DNA of 64,000 nt from Comamonadaceae bacterium (GTDB lineage Bacteria > Pseudomonadota > Gammaproteobacteria > Burkholderiales > Burkholderiaceae_C): NCBI GenBank assembly GCA_947447975.1, contig CANFLU010000010.1, positions 1-64,000 of the forward strand, read 5' to 3'. The notes beneath the pieces are model-generated. The model saw only the letters and a list, made by a program, of their open reading frames with translations, was not told where the DNA came from and searched no databases. This document shows, piece after piece, positions 34,506-43,467 of this stretch. Position 1 is the first letter of the stretch; each line of letters begins with the position of its first letter. Both the position numbers and the translations under genes were made by a program.

Positions 34506-35480
34506 ATGCAGCGTCGCCCCTTAGTCGTTTCCACTTTGGCCCTCAGTGTGCTGCTGGCGACCAGCGGTGCCTGGGCCCAGGCCTATCCCAACAAGCCAGT
34601 GAAATTGCAGGTGCCTTTTGCGCCCGGTGGCACCACGGATATTGTGGCCCGGGTCATTTCCGAGGCCATGGGTAAAGCCCTGGGGCAGAACGTGGTCGTG
34701 GAAAACAAAGCCGGTGGCGGCGGGGTGATTGGCGCCAACGAAACCGCCAAGTCTGCCCCCGACGGTTATTCGCTAGGGATGGCCACGGTGTCCACCGTTG
34801 CAGCCAACCCGGCCATTAACCCCAAGATTCCGTATAACGCCCTGACCGATTTCACGCCCATCATCAATGTGGCGGCTACGCCTAATGTGATTGCCGTGCA
34901 TCCCAGCTTCCCTGCCAAGGACTACAAGGGCTTTGTCGCAGAGCTGAAGAAAAATCCGGGCCAGCATTCCTACTCCTCCTCGGGCACAGGGGGTATCGGA
35001 CATTTGCAAATGGAGCTGTACAAAAACCTGGCAGGTGTGTTTGTGACCCATATCCCCTACCGGGGCGCAGGCCCGGCCCTCAATGACACCGTGGCTGGCC
35101 AGGTGCCGATTATTTTTGACAATATGCCGTCGGCCCTGCCTTTTATTCAGGCGAATAAATTGGTAGCTATTGCCGTAGCGGCCCCACAGCGACTGTCGCA
35201 ATTGCCGCAAGTGCCGACCTTCAAAGAAGTCGGTTTAGAGCCGGTGAACCGCATGGCTTTTTACGGTATTTACGGACCTAAAGGTTTGCCCAAAGAGGTG
35301 GTGGATAAGGTCAATGCAGCCGTGCGCAAAGCCCTGGAAGACCCGTCTGTGCGCAAGCGCATCGAGGACACCGGCTCCATCATCATTGGAAATACGCCCG
35401 AGCAATTTGCCGAACAAATCAAGGCCGAATACGCGGTGTACAAACAAGTGGTGGATACGTCCAAACTCAAGCTCGACTGA
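34506..35480 (+). CDS. Bug-family (TctC-like) periplasmic binding protein
   Basis: The 324-residue protein has a signal peptide (MQRRPLVVSTLA...GAWAQA), then YPNKPVKLQVPFAPGGTTDI, VVENKAGGGGVIGA, SSSGTGGIGHL and IPYRGAGPALND, all standard Bug-family segments. No tctAB genes are adjacent, so it is an orphan member of the kind expanded in Burkholderiales. The ligand, probably a carboxylate, is unknown. It stands just upstream of xerD and may share its transcript. Confidence 0.93.
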   Translation: MQRRPLVVSTLALSVLLATSGAWAQAYPNKPVKLQVPFAPGGTTDIVARVISEAMGKALGQNVVVENKAGGGGVIGANETAKSAPDGYSLGMATVSTVAANPAINPKIPYNALTDFTPIINVAATPNVIAVHPSFPAKDYKGFVAELKKNPGQHSYSSSGTGGIGHLQMELYKNLAGVFVTHIPYRGAGPALNDTVAGQVPIIFDNMPSALPFIQANKLVAIAVAAPQRLSQLPQVPTFKEVGLEPVNRMAFYGIYGPKGLPKEVVDKVNAAVRKALEDPSVRKRIEDTGSIIIGNTPEQFAEQIKAEYAVYKQVVDTSKLKLD

Positions 35481-35482
35481 GT

Positions 35483-36409
35483 TTGCCCCAACTACCCGCC
35501 AGCGTAGCCCTTAGCCCTTCGGGCGATGGATCTATCGACGCTTTTGTCGATGCCCTTTGGCTGGAGGACGGCTTGGCACTGAACAGTTTGCAGGCCTATA
35601 GGCGCGATCTGCTCAAGTTGCAAGCCCATCTCCAAGGGACACCGCTGACTGCTTGTTCGCAATGGCAACTACAGCAGTACTTTGCGGCGCAACATGCCGA
35701 CAGCAAATCCACCACCGCCAACCGGCGCCTAACGGTGTTTAAACGCTATTTCCGCTGGGCGCTGCGCCATGGCCTAGTGCAGCAGGATCCGACCTTGCAG
35801 TTGCAATCGGCCAAGCAGGCGCTTCGGGTACCCAAGACATTGAGCGAAGCGCAAGTAGAGGCCTTGTTGGCCGCGCCCGATACCGGCACCGACATCGGCG
35901 TGCGCGACCGCACTATGCTGGAGCTCATGTACGCCAGCGGCCTTCGGGTCAGTGAATTGGTCGGCCTGAAGGTATTTCAACTCGGGCTCAACGACAACGT
36001 GTTGCGCGTGATGGGCAAGGGCTCGAAAGAACGTCTCGTGCCTTATGGTGAAGTGGCCAGTCAGTGGCTGCGCAATTACCTGGGCGGCGCCCGTGAGGCC
36101 TTGCTCGCGGGCAAACAGACCGATGCCTTGTTTGTGACCACACGTGGCTTGGACGCGGGCAGCGCGATGACGCGGGTCATGTTTTGGATGCTGGTAAAAA
36201 AATACGCGTTGCTGGCGAACATCCACACGCCCTTGTCGCCGCATACCTTGCGCCACGCCTTTGCCACACACTTACTCAACCATGGCGCCGATTTGCGCGC
36301 TGTGCAATTGCTGCTGGGCCATGCCGATATTTCCACCACCACGATCTACACCCATGTCGCTCGCGAGCGCCTGGCCAAGTTGCATGCGGAGCACCATCCA
36401 CGAGGCTAA
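35483..36409 (+). CDS. xerD: Tyrosine recombinase XerD
   Basis: The 308-residue protein carries the full active-site set: R155 (ASGLRVSEL), K179 (KGSKERLVP), H254 and R257 (LSPHTLRHAF), H280 (LLGHADIST) and Y289 (IYTHV). It resolves chromosome dimers at dif with XerC and FtsK. The frame opens with TTG at 35483, directly after the Bug gene stop. N-terminal SAM-like domain (about 18-110) is present. It is the chromosomal XerD, not a phage or integron integrase. Confidence 0.93.
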   Translation: MPQLPASVALSPSGDGSIDAFVDALWLEDGLALNSLQAYRRDLLKLQAHLQGTPLTACSQWQLQQYFAAQHADSKSTTANRRLTVFKRYFRWALRHGLVQQDPTLQLQSAKQALRVPKTLSEAQVEALLAAPDTGTDIGVRDRTMLELMYASGLRVSELVGLKVFQLGLNDNVLRVMGKGSKERLVPYGEVASQWLRNYLGGAREALLAGKQTDALFVTTRGLDAGSAMTRVMFWMLVKKYALLANIHTPLSPHTLRHAFATHLLNHGADLRAVQLLLGHADISTTTIYTHVARERLAKLHAEHHPRG

Positions 36410-36486
36410 GCCGCGTTTGCACACCTGTTTTTTGCCGAGGCCTTAAGCGTCTGGGGTAATAGACGTGCTTACCGAAGCCTTAGGGT

Positions 36487-36498
36487 CTGAGCGCTCAG
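36487..36498. other. 12-base palindrome CTGAGCGCTCAG
   Basis: Perfect palindrome in the 98-base gap between convergent xerD and the DMT permease gene. No U-run; function unknown. Confidence 0.4.
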
Positions 36499-36507
36499 CA
36501 CAAGGGC

Positions 36508-37437
36508 TTAGTCTGCTACGCGCGGCTTTAAAAATGGCAGACTCCACAAACCACTGGACAAGCTGGTACCCAAGACGATGACCAAGGCGCAGGCCAGCAT
36601 CCAGTGCGTCACGCCTTCTCCCAGCAAGATGACGCCATAGGCAATAGCAAACACCGGTATGGCGAAAGTGACTGTTAAAGCGCGGGATGGACCGGCGTTG
36701 GCAATGAGCCGGAAATACAGGATGTAGGCGGTGCCGGTACACAACACACCCAGCACAGTGACGGCCAGCCAGGCTTGGGTGCTGGGCGCTTGCGCCGGCC
36801 AGTACCACAGGCAAAAAGGCAGCAGAAAAATAGTGGCACCTAGCTGGCTGCCGGTAGCTGATACCAAAGAGGGCACGCCACCCAAAAAGCGCCGCGTATA
36901 GCTGGCGGCAATGCCGTAACACATGCAGGCCAGCAGGCTGGCCGCAATGCCCCAGGCGCTGGAGCTACCCAGGGCATTGGTGTCAAAGCTGGCGTTTTCA
37001 CTGGCCAAGAGGGCAATACCGGCAAAGCCAATCAGCAAACCCAGCACCCGCGAGCCCGATGGCCGCTCACCCAGCCAGAACCAAGCGATGAGCGCGCCAA
37101 ACAAGGGCACGGTGGCATTGAGCACCGAGGACTGGCCTATGGAAATACTTTGCAGCGCAAAGGCTATGCAGACAAAAGGAATAGCCGAATTGATTACCCC
37201 GACCAGCAGGACTTTTTTCCAGTGCGTTGCAAAGTCCGCCCGGTGCCCGCGCAGCAGCATCAAGGGCAGCAGCACGGCACTGGCAATGAAGACGCGCAGC
37301 GCCGCAGTGACCACCGGCCCGAAGCCCAGCAGGCTCAAACGGGTAAACAAAAATGAAGCGCCCCAGATGGCCGCTAGCGCAAGAAAATCAGGCACCCAGC
37401 GCGGCGGTCGGTGGGTCTGAGCAGCAAGGGAATTCAA
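36508..37437 (-). CDS. EamA/DMT-family metabolite exporter
   Basis: The 309-residue protein has ten predicted membrane helices in two EamA repeats (about 19-145 and 160-300), with WGASFLFTRLSL at the start and LGERPSGSRVLGLLIGFAGI before the second half. It probably exports amino acids or related metabolites; the substrate is unknown. It overlaps ogt by four bases (ATGA), so it is translated with the alkylation-repair genes. Confidence 0.9.
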   Translation of the reverse strand: MNSLAAQTHRPPRWVPDFLALAAIWGASFLFTRLSLLGFGPVVTAALRVFIASAVLLPLMLLRGHRADFATHWKKVLLVGVINSAIPFVCIAFALQSISIGQSSVLNATVPLFGALIAWFWLGERPSGSRVLGLLIGFAGIALLASENASFDTNALGSSSAWGIAASLLACMCYGIAASYTRRFLGGVPSLVSATGSQLGATIFLLPFCLWYWPAQAPSTQAWLAVTVLGVLCTGTAYILYFRLIANAGPSRALTVTFAIPVFAIAYGVILLGEGVTHWMLACALVIVLGTSLSSGLWSLPFLKPRVAD

Positions 37438-37931
37438 AAAGCGCTTTCAAGTTGCAAGAGGGCGATCTTACGTGGCAGGCCACCGGCATAACCGGTCAAG
37501 GCGCCATTGCTGCCGATCACCCGATGGCAGGGCACCACAATGCTTAAGGGGTTGCGACCGATGGCGCCACCCACAGCGCGTACCGCAGCCCGATTGCCGA
37601 TGGCCAGCGCAATCGCTGCATAGCTCGTGGTTTGCCCTGGTGCTGTCAAAGTTAACTGGCGCCAGACTGCTTGTTGAAAGTCAGTCCCGACGGTGTAATC
37701 CAGTGGCAGCGAAAAGGTTTGACGTTGTTGCAAAAAATACGCGTCCAGTTGCGCGTGTGCCATGTCGTGTACGGGATGCGTGCGTACAGATGCAAAAGCA
37801 TCGAGTGCGGGAAAGTGTTCTTGACCTTCAAACCACAAGCCTAAAAGTGCGTGCGCATTGGCCAAGAGATGCATCCGGCCCAGGGGACTGCGGTAGGTCG
37901 ATTGCAGGGCATGGGGGTCAAAGGGTTTCAT
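37434..37931 (-). CDS. ogt: O6-alkylguanine-DNA alkyltransferase
   Basis: The 165-residue protein has the acceptor Cys135 in IVVPCHRVIG and the helix segment SYAAIALAIGNRAAVRAVGGAIGRN. It takes alkyl groups from O6-guanine and O4-thymine in a suicide reaction. ATG 37931 is preferred because the frame from 37976 overlaps the neighbouring gene. It follows the Ada-AlkA gene by 31 bases, so a common induction by alkylation damage is plausible. Confidence 0.93.
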   Translation of the reverse strand: MKPFDPHALQSTYRSPLGRMHLLANAHALLGLWFEGQEHFPALDAFASVRTHPVHDMAHAQLDAYFLQQRQTFSLPLDYTVGTDFQQAVWRQLTLTAPGQTTSYAAIALAIGNRAAVRAVGGAIGRNPLSIVVPCHRVIGSNGALTGYAGGLPRKIALLQLESAF

Positions 37932-37962
37932 GGCATTGATTTTTTCGATGGATTGCAAAAGC

Positions 37963-39540
37963 TTAGATCTGCGCACGCGCCGTCGCTGCCACGCTTTGCC
38001 AGGCCCGGATGGTGGCGTAACTGCGCCAGGGTCGCCAAACTTGCGATGCCGCTTGCGCTAAGGCTTTGGCGCGGGGCGCATGCGCCAGGCCCAGCGCTTT
38101 GTGCAAGGCCACGTCGCCAGGCGGAAAGGCGTCGGGCCAGCGCAGTGCTCGCATCGCGATGTACTGCGCCGTCCAGGGCCCAATGCCTTCAATGGATTGC
38201 AGGCGCTCCAATGTGCGCTCCAGCGGCGCGCCCGGTTCGAGTCGCAGATCGCACTGCGCCATGGCGCGTGCCAGCCCCAAAATCGCAGTCTGCCGTTGCC
38301 TAACAATGCCCAGCGCACCCAAAGCCGATGCAGGCACCCCAGCGATGCGCGCAGCGTCTGGGAAAAAGTGGCTCATGCCCGGCACCGGCATGGGCCCGTG
38401 CTCTGTAGTGGCCAGACCGAATTGGGCCACCAAGCGCGCGCACAGTGTGCGCGCCGCCGCAACGGTGACTTGCTGACCCAAAATAGCGCGTACCGCCAGT
38501 TCGAAACCATCGACGGCGCCGGGCAGGCGCATACCTTCGGTTCCCGGAAAAGCCGACGCCAAAAGCGGCTCATACGCCAGGGGGTCGGCATCGAGGTCTA
38601 GCAAGCGCCGGCACATACCTTGTACCTCCAGCAAGGCCGGACTGAGCGATGCACTGATTTGCAACTGCACCAGCGCTTTATCCGGAACAAAGCGTGCAAG
38701 CATCCAACCTTCGCAGCGGTGTGCGCTAGGTCCCACACGCAAACTGCGGGCGTAGTGCAGTTCGGCCAGGTCCACCACCTCAACGCCGGGTAGCGCCCGC
38801 TGATGCAAAAAGCCCATCAGGTGGCGTGCATCCAGCGGTGGCCGGTAAGGCAACATCACGGTGAAACCTGCGGCCGGTGCAGGGCTGCTGATGGCGGCTG
38901 TCGTGTCCCTGCGTGTGTGCGATGTGCGCATCGCGCCCGGCGTGAGCCGGTAGTGTTTGGCAAAAACGGCATTAAAGCGCCGCACGCTGCCAAAGCCGCT
39001 GCGCTGTGCCACCTCACGGATGGGCAACTGGGTGTCCGTGAGCCACTGTTTCGCCTGCAAAAGCCGGCGCGTTTGCAGGTATTGCAGGGGTGCGACATGC
39101 AAGCGTTCCTCCATAAGGCGGCGCAAATGGCGCTCGCTAATTCCCATGCGTCTGGCCCAACGGCTGACCGTCCATTGCGCCGACGCATCCCCGGCGGTGT
39201 CCAGTAGTTCAAACGCCTGCTTAACCAGCAAGGCACCGGCGTCCTGCATGGACCACGGGGACAGACCGGGCGCCGCCGGTGCCAGTTCGGGCCTACAACG
39301 CAAGCAGGGACGAAAACCCGCCGCCTCCGCCTGCGCTGGCAACGCGAAAAAACGGCAGTTTTTGGCCAAGGGTATACGCACTTTGCAGACCGGGCGACAG
39401 TAGATGCCGGTGGAGCGCACACCGGTAAAGAAATGGCCGTCAAAGCGCGCATCGCGTGCCTGCAGCACGCGGTAACAGGCCACGGCGTCCAAGGCCAGGC
39501 CGTTGGGCGCAGAGAGCGATAAAGGTGTATGCGATGGCAT
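37963..39540 (-). CDS. Ada N-terminal/AraC domain fused to AlkA glycosylase
   Basis: The 525-residue protein has three parts. First, an Ada metal-binding domain (about 15-85) with four Cys (GIYCRPVCKV and GFRPCLRCRPE), one of which accepts methyl from phosphotriesters in E. coli Ada. Second, an AraC-type helix-turn-helix domain (about 100-195). Third, an AlkA N-domain plus HhH-GPD glycosylase (about 220-520) with LQSIEGIGPWTAQYIAMRAL. It would sense methylation and excise alkylated bases, with Ogt encoded separately. Start at MPSHTPL (39540); the longer frame starts at MTNRG. The glycosylase Asp is in the PPGDVAL segment. Confidence 0.9.
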   Translation of the reverse strand: MPSHTPLSLSAPNGLALDAVACYRVLQARDARFDGHFFTGVRSTGIYCRPVCKVRIPLAKNCRFFALPAQAEAAGFRPCLRCRPELAPAAPGLSPWSMQDAGALLVKQAFELLDTAGDASAQWTVSRWARRMGISERHLRRLMEERLHVAPLQYLQTRRLLQAKQWLTDTQLPIREVAQRSGFGSVRRFNAVFAKHYRLTPGAMRTSHTRRDTTAAISSPAPAAGFTVMLPYRPPLDARHLMGFLHQRALPGVEVVDLAELHYARSLRVGPSAHRCEGWMLARFVPDKALVQLQISASLSPALLEVQGMCRRLLDLDADPLAYEPLLASAFPGTEGMRLPGAVDGFELAVRAILGQQVTVAAARTLCARLVAQFGLATTEHGPMPVPGMSHFFPDAARIAGVPASALGALGIVRQRQTAILGLARAMAQCDLRLEPGAPLERTLERLQSIEGIGPWTAQYIAMRALRWPDAFPPGDVALHKALGLAHAPRAKALAQAASQVWRPWRSYATIRAWQSVAATARAQI

Positions 39541-39695
39541 AGGGTGATGATACGCAGAGTGGGTGCCGCGATTGGTCACAATCGGACATCTGGTTACGCA
39601 GGCGCAGGATGCGACCTTGGAATACGGCCCCTTCTACAATGCGGTGCACACAGCGCGCGCCGCGCACACCATAAAACTTCAAGCACAGCCACGCT

Positions 39696-41078
39696 ATGCA
39701 ACTTTCCCCCAGCATTTTTAAAGCCTACGACATCCGGGGCATCGTGCCCTCTACCGTGCATGCGGAAATGGCACGTGCGTTGGGCCGCGCCTTCGGCACC
39801 CTGGCTATGCGTCAGGGTGAGCGCATCGTCGCGGTCGGGCGTGATGGACGGCTGAGCGGACCCTTGTTGGCGACCGCTTTGATGCAAGGCTTGCAGGATG
39901 CAGGTGTGCAGGTCATCGACATCGGTGCCGTCACCACGCCCATGTTGTACTTTGCGGCCTGTACTTTGTGCCACAGTGGAATCCAGGTCACGGGCAGCCA
40001 CAATCCGCGTGATTACAACGGCTTCAAAATGGTCCTGGGCAGTAAAGCGATTTACGGCGAGGAAATCCAGTCGCTTCGCCACATCATGGAAGAGGAAAGT
40101 TGGGTCTTGCAAGCGGGTGGGGCTTGTACCCGGACCGATGTGCTGCCCGCTTACCGAGAACGTATCGTCAGTGATATCCACTTGGCCCGGCCTCTCAAGA
40201 TCGTGGTCGATTCGGGTAACGGTATTGCCGGGGCTAGCGCACCGGGCATTTTGCGCGCCATCGGCTGCGAAGTCACCGAGTTGTACAGCGAGGTAGATGG
40301 CAATTTCCCCAACCACCACCCAGACCCGAGCAAGCCCGAAAACCTACGCGACCTGATTGCCGCCCTGCAGGCGGGGGACGCTGAGTTAGGCCTGGCGTTT
40401 GATGGTGACGGCGACCGCCTGGGCATCGTGACGCGCGATGGCTGCAATATTTACCCCGACCGGCAAATGATGTTGTTTGCCCAAGATGTGCTGTCGCGGG
40501 TACCCGGCGGCACGATAGTGTTTGACGTGAAATGCTCGCAGCGACTGGCGCCTGCGATTGCCGCCGCAGGCGGCGTGCCGCTGATGTTCAAAACCGGCCA
40601 TTCCTTGATCAAAGCCAAGATGCGCGAGATCGATTCACCCCTGGGTGGCGAGATGAGCGGCCATATCTTTTTCAAAGAGCGATGGTTCGGTTTTGACGAC
40701 GGCACTTACGCCGGATGCCGGCTGCTGGAGATTGTCAGCGGCGTTGCCGACTCCAACGTTTTGTTACACGCGCTGCCCACCAGTTTTTCTACCCCTGAAC
40801 TCAATGTGCCTTGCGAGGAAGGCGAACCGCATGCGGTGGTCGAGCGCCTGATTGCCGCCGCTGATTTTGCAGCGCCTGCCGTAGCTAGCACGATCGATGG
40901 TTTGCGTGTAGATTGGCCTGATGGCTTTGGCCTGGTGCGCGCCTCGAACACGACACCGGTACTGGTGCTGCGCTTTGAGGGGCACGACGCGCAAGCGCTT
41001 GCCCGGATTCAAGATGCCATGATGGTGCTGCTGCGCAGCGTCAAGCCCGATGCACGGTTTGAAGCGTCAGCGCATTGA
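39696..41078 (+). CDS. Phosphomannomutase/phosphoglucomutase
   Basis: The 460-residue protein of the alpha-D-phosphohexomutase family has the phosphoserine loop TGSHNPRDYNGFK (Ser101), the metal loop DGDGDR (236-241), the sugar-binding GGEMSGHIFF segment and the C-terminal phosphate-binding RASNTTPVLVLRF. This matches AlgC/ManB. It interconverts mannose-1-P/6-P or glucose-1-P/6-P for surface glycans. The following waaC and waaA suggest an envelope-polysaccharide context. Confidence 0.93.
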   Translation: MQLSPSIFKAYDIRGIVPSTVHAEMARALGRAFGTLAMRQGERIVAVGRDGRLSGPLLATALMQGLQDAGVQVIDIGAVTTPMLYFAACTLCHSGIQVTGSHNPRDYNGFKMVLGSKAIYGEEIQSLRHIMEEESWVLQAGGACTRTDVLPAYRERIVSDIHLARPLKIVVDSGNGIAGASAPGILRAIGCEVTELYSEVDGNFPNHHPDPSKPENLRDLIAALQAGDAELGLAFDGDGDRLGIVTRDGCNIYPDRQMMLFAQDVLSRVPGGTIVFDVKCSQRLAPAIAAAGGVPLMFKTGHSLIKAKMREIDSPLGGEMSGHIFFKERWFGFDDGTYAGCRLLEIVSGVADSNVLLHALPTSFSTPELNVPCEEGEPHAVVERLIAAADFAAPAVASTIDGLRVDWPDGFGLVRASNTTPVLVLRFEGHDAQALARIQDAMMVLLRSVKPDARFEASAH

Positions 41079-41107
41079 ACGCTGGGGCTTCAAGGAAAAT
41101 TTTTTCC

Positions 41108-42118
41108 ATGCGTATTCTCATCGTCAAGCTGTCCTCACTGGGCGATGTGATTCAGACCATGGCGGTCTTGCCCGATCTCTTGGAACTTTTTCCGCAGGCA
41201 CAGGTGGATTGGGTCGTGGAGGAAGCTTTTGCACCCTTGGTCCATTTGGCGCGTGGTGTGCGGGCGGTCATCCCCATTGGACAGCGGCGCTGGCGCAAGT
41301 CGTATTTCAGCGCCGCTACGCGCCATGAGCGGCGACGCTTTGATGCGCGCCTGTGCCAGGACGCGTATGACGTGGTAATTGATTTTCAAGGGCTGGTGAA
41401 GTCCGCTTGGGTGGCACGTGCAGCGCGCCTGCAGCCCGGCGGCTTTAGCGTGACCTACGCCAATGGCAGCGATGCCTGTTCCTACGAATGGCCGGTGCGC
41501 TACCTGGTGCAGCGCAGTGTGCCAATGCCGCAGCGCATCCACGCAGTGGCGCGCTACCGACTGCTGGCAGCGCAGGCCTTGGGCTATAGCCATGCGCCGC
41601 TCTTGCAAATGCCTGCGCGCTACGCCTGGGATATCGCAAGCCGGCACCCATCGGCCCTGGACAGGCCCGAAGTGGTGCTGGCGCATGGCACTACGCGCAT
41701 GGACAACGAGTGGCCCGATGCCCATTGGCTTGCCCTGGCGCACCAATGCATCGATGCCGGATTCTCGGTGGGCCTGCCGCACGCAGGGCCCCGCGAGCTG
41801 GCGCGGGTCCGTGCACTGGCGCAAAGTCTGGGGCCGATGGCTTGCGTTTGGCCGGCACAAAGCCTGGATGCCTTGGCCCGTCGAATGGCCGCAAGCGCCG
41901 GCGTGATTGGCGTCGATTCTGGGCTGAGCCATTTGGCAGTGGCATTGGACTTGCCACATGTGCAGATCTTCAGCCAGGACCGTGCCTGGCGTGCGGGCCC
42001 CATAGGGAGGGACTACCAACGGGTTGCCGGTGGGGCCCAGGCGCCCGACGTGGCCCAGGTGTGGGACAGCTGGACGGCAGTCCTAGCGGCATCGCATCGG
42101 GCTGGGGTATGTTCATGA
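41108..42118 (+). CDS. waaC: Lipopolysaccharide heptosyltransferase I
   Basis: The 336-residue GT9 protein opens MRILIVKLSSLGDVIQTMAV and has HGTTRMDNEWP and GVDSGLSHLAVAL, typical of WaaC. It adds the first heptose to Kdo in the LPS inner core, at the cytoplasmic face of the inner membrane. ATG 41108 with upstream AAGGAAA is chosen over the frame start at 41075. It overlaps waaA by four bases. The second sugar-binding Asp-Ser replaces Asp-Thr of E. coli, a common variation. Confidence 0.92.
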   Translation: MRILIVKLSSLGDVIQTMAVLPDLLELFPQAQVDWVVEEAFAPLVHLARGVRAVIPIGQRRWRKSYFSAATRHERRRFDARLCQDAYDVVIDFQGLVKSAWVARAARLQPGGFSVTYANGSDACSYEWPVRYLVQRSVPMPQRIHAVARYRLLAAQALGYSHAPLLQMPARYAWDIASRHPSALDRPEVVLAHGTTRMDNEWPDAHWLALAHQCIDAGFSVGLPHAGPRELARVRALAQSLGPMACVWPAQSLDALARRMAASAGVIGVDSGLSHLAVALDLPHVQIFSQDRAWRAGPIGRDYQRVAGGAQAPDVAQVWDSWTAVLAASHRAGVCS

Positions 42119-43449
42119 GCGATGGGGCGAAGAGGCCACTAACGCCGCCTTCTATGTCCGCAGTCCAAGGACTCGCGCTGGCGGTTTACAGCGGGTTGAC
42201 GATTTTGTTACAGCCCGCGCTGCGCTGGAAGCTACGCCGCCGTGCCCGCAGCGAACCGGCTTATGCACAACATTTAGAACAGCGTTTTGGGCATTACGGT
42301 ACCGCCGCTTTGCACGCCGGACCGGTGCTGTGGGTGCATTCGGTGTCCCTGGGCGAAACCCGCGCTGTCGGGGCATTGATTAGCGTGTTGCGCGCCCAAT
42401 GGCCTGGCATGCGTTTGTTACTCACCCACGGCACGGCGACGGGCATGGAGGCCGGTGCGCAATGGCTGCAAGAAGGTGATCTGCAAGTTTGGCAACCTTG
42501 GGATACGCCGGCTGCCACGCGCCGCTTTGTGCAGCACTTCAGGCCGCGCTTAGGTTTGCTGGTGGATACCGAAATCTGGCCCAACTTGGTACATGCCTGT
42601 GCGCTGGCCTCGGTACCTCTGTGCCTGGTCAATGCCCGCCTCAGTGCGCACTCCTTGCAGCGCGCGCAGCGCTTGCACGGGCTGGCGGAACCGGCTTACC
42701 AAAGCCTGGCCGCAGTCTGGCCGCAGGACGAGGACCAGGCGAAGCGTTTTCGGGTGCTGGGGGTCAGGCCGCAGCCGCCTACCGGCAACATCAAATTTGA
42801 TATGGAGCCCGATCTGGCTTTGTGGGAACAAGGACAGGCGGCCCGCCAGGCGCAGTTGCGTCCGGTGCTGCTGCTGGCCGTGAGCCGCGAAGGCGAAGAG
42901 CAAATGTGGCTCGATGCGATGCGCGGTATGCGCGCAGGTGGGGCGATTGACAAGCGCGTGCAATGGCTGATCGTGCCACGCCACCCGCAACGCTTTGACG
43001 CGGTGGCCCAATTACTGCAGTCGGCGGGCTTGTCGGTAGCGCGTCGTTCGGTGGACGGGGCCATATTTTCCAGCGCTGACGTTTGGTTGGGCGATACGCT
43101 TGGAGAGATGGCGTTCTATTACGGCCTGGCCGATGTGGCCTTGCTGGGCGGCAGCTTTGCGCCACTGGGCGGGCAAAACCTGATCGAGGCAGCGGCTTGC
43201 CGTTGCCCGGTGGTGATGGGCCCGCATACGTTCAATTTCGCGCAAGCCGCTGAGATGGCCCAGGAGGCGGGCGCCGCCCTGGAGCGGCCAACCATGGCAG
43301 CAGCTATTGAAACTGCCATGCAATGGCTGGACGACCCTACCGCTTTAGAGGCCGCCAGCAGTGCGGCCTGGGCTTTTGCCCAGACCCACCGGGGCGCGGC
43401 CTTGCGTTTGAGCCGTGCCTTGGATGCCATGTGGCGCGAGGGCGACTAG
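42115..43449 (+). CDS. waaA: 3-deoxy-D-manno-octulosonic acid transferase
   Basis: The ATG of the ATGA overlap with waaC gives 444 residues; ATG 42154 would give 431 and fits the usual N-terminus better. Seen: a membrane anchor near the start (LALAVYSGLTILLQPALRW), the base Glu in VHSVSLGETRAVGAL, the PWDTPAA segment, TGNIKFDM, and the C-terminal GGSFAPLGGQNLIEAAA loop that binds CMP-Kdo. It attaches Kdo to lipid A precursor. It converges with tolC. Confidence 0.92.
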   Translation: MSDGAKRPLTPPSMSAVQGLALAVYSGLTILLQPALRWKLRRRARSEPAYAQHLEQRFGHYGTAALHAGPVLWVHSVSLGETRAVGALISVLRAQWPGMRLLLTHGTATGMEAGAQWLQEGDLQVWQPWDTPAATRRFVQHFRPRLGLLVDTEIWPNLVHACALASVPLCLVNARLSAHSLQRAQRLHGLAEPAYQSLAAVWPQDEDQAKRFRVLGVRPQPPTGNIKFDMEPDLALWEQGQAARQAQLRPVLLLAVSREGEEQMWLDAMRGMRAGGAIDKRVQWLIVPRHPQRFDAVAQLLQSAGLSVARRSVDGAIFSSADVWLGDTLGEMAFYYGLADVALLGGSFAPLGGQNLIEAAACRCPVVMGPHTFNFAQAAEMAQEAGAALERPTMAAAIETAMQWLDDPTALEAASSAAWAFAQTHRGAALRLSRALDAMWREGD

Positions 43450-43467
43450 GCCCCCTGCGCCTCAGCC

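Noticed and set aside
35483-36409. Tyrosine recombinase as a mobile-element integrase
   Set aside because: Sequence is a standard XerD with all six active-site residues, and there are no att repeats or cargo genes.
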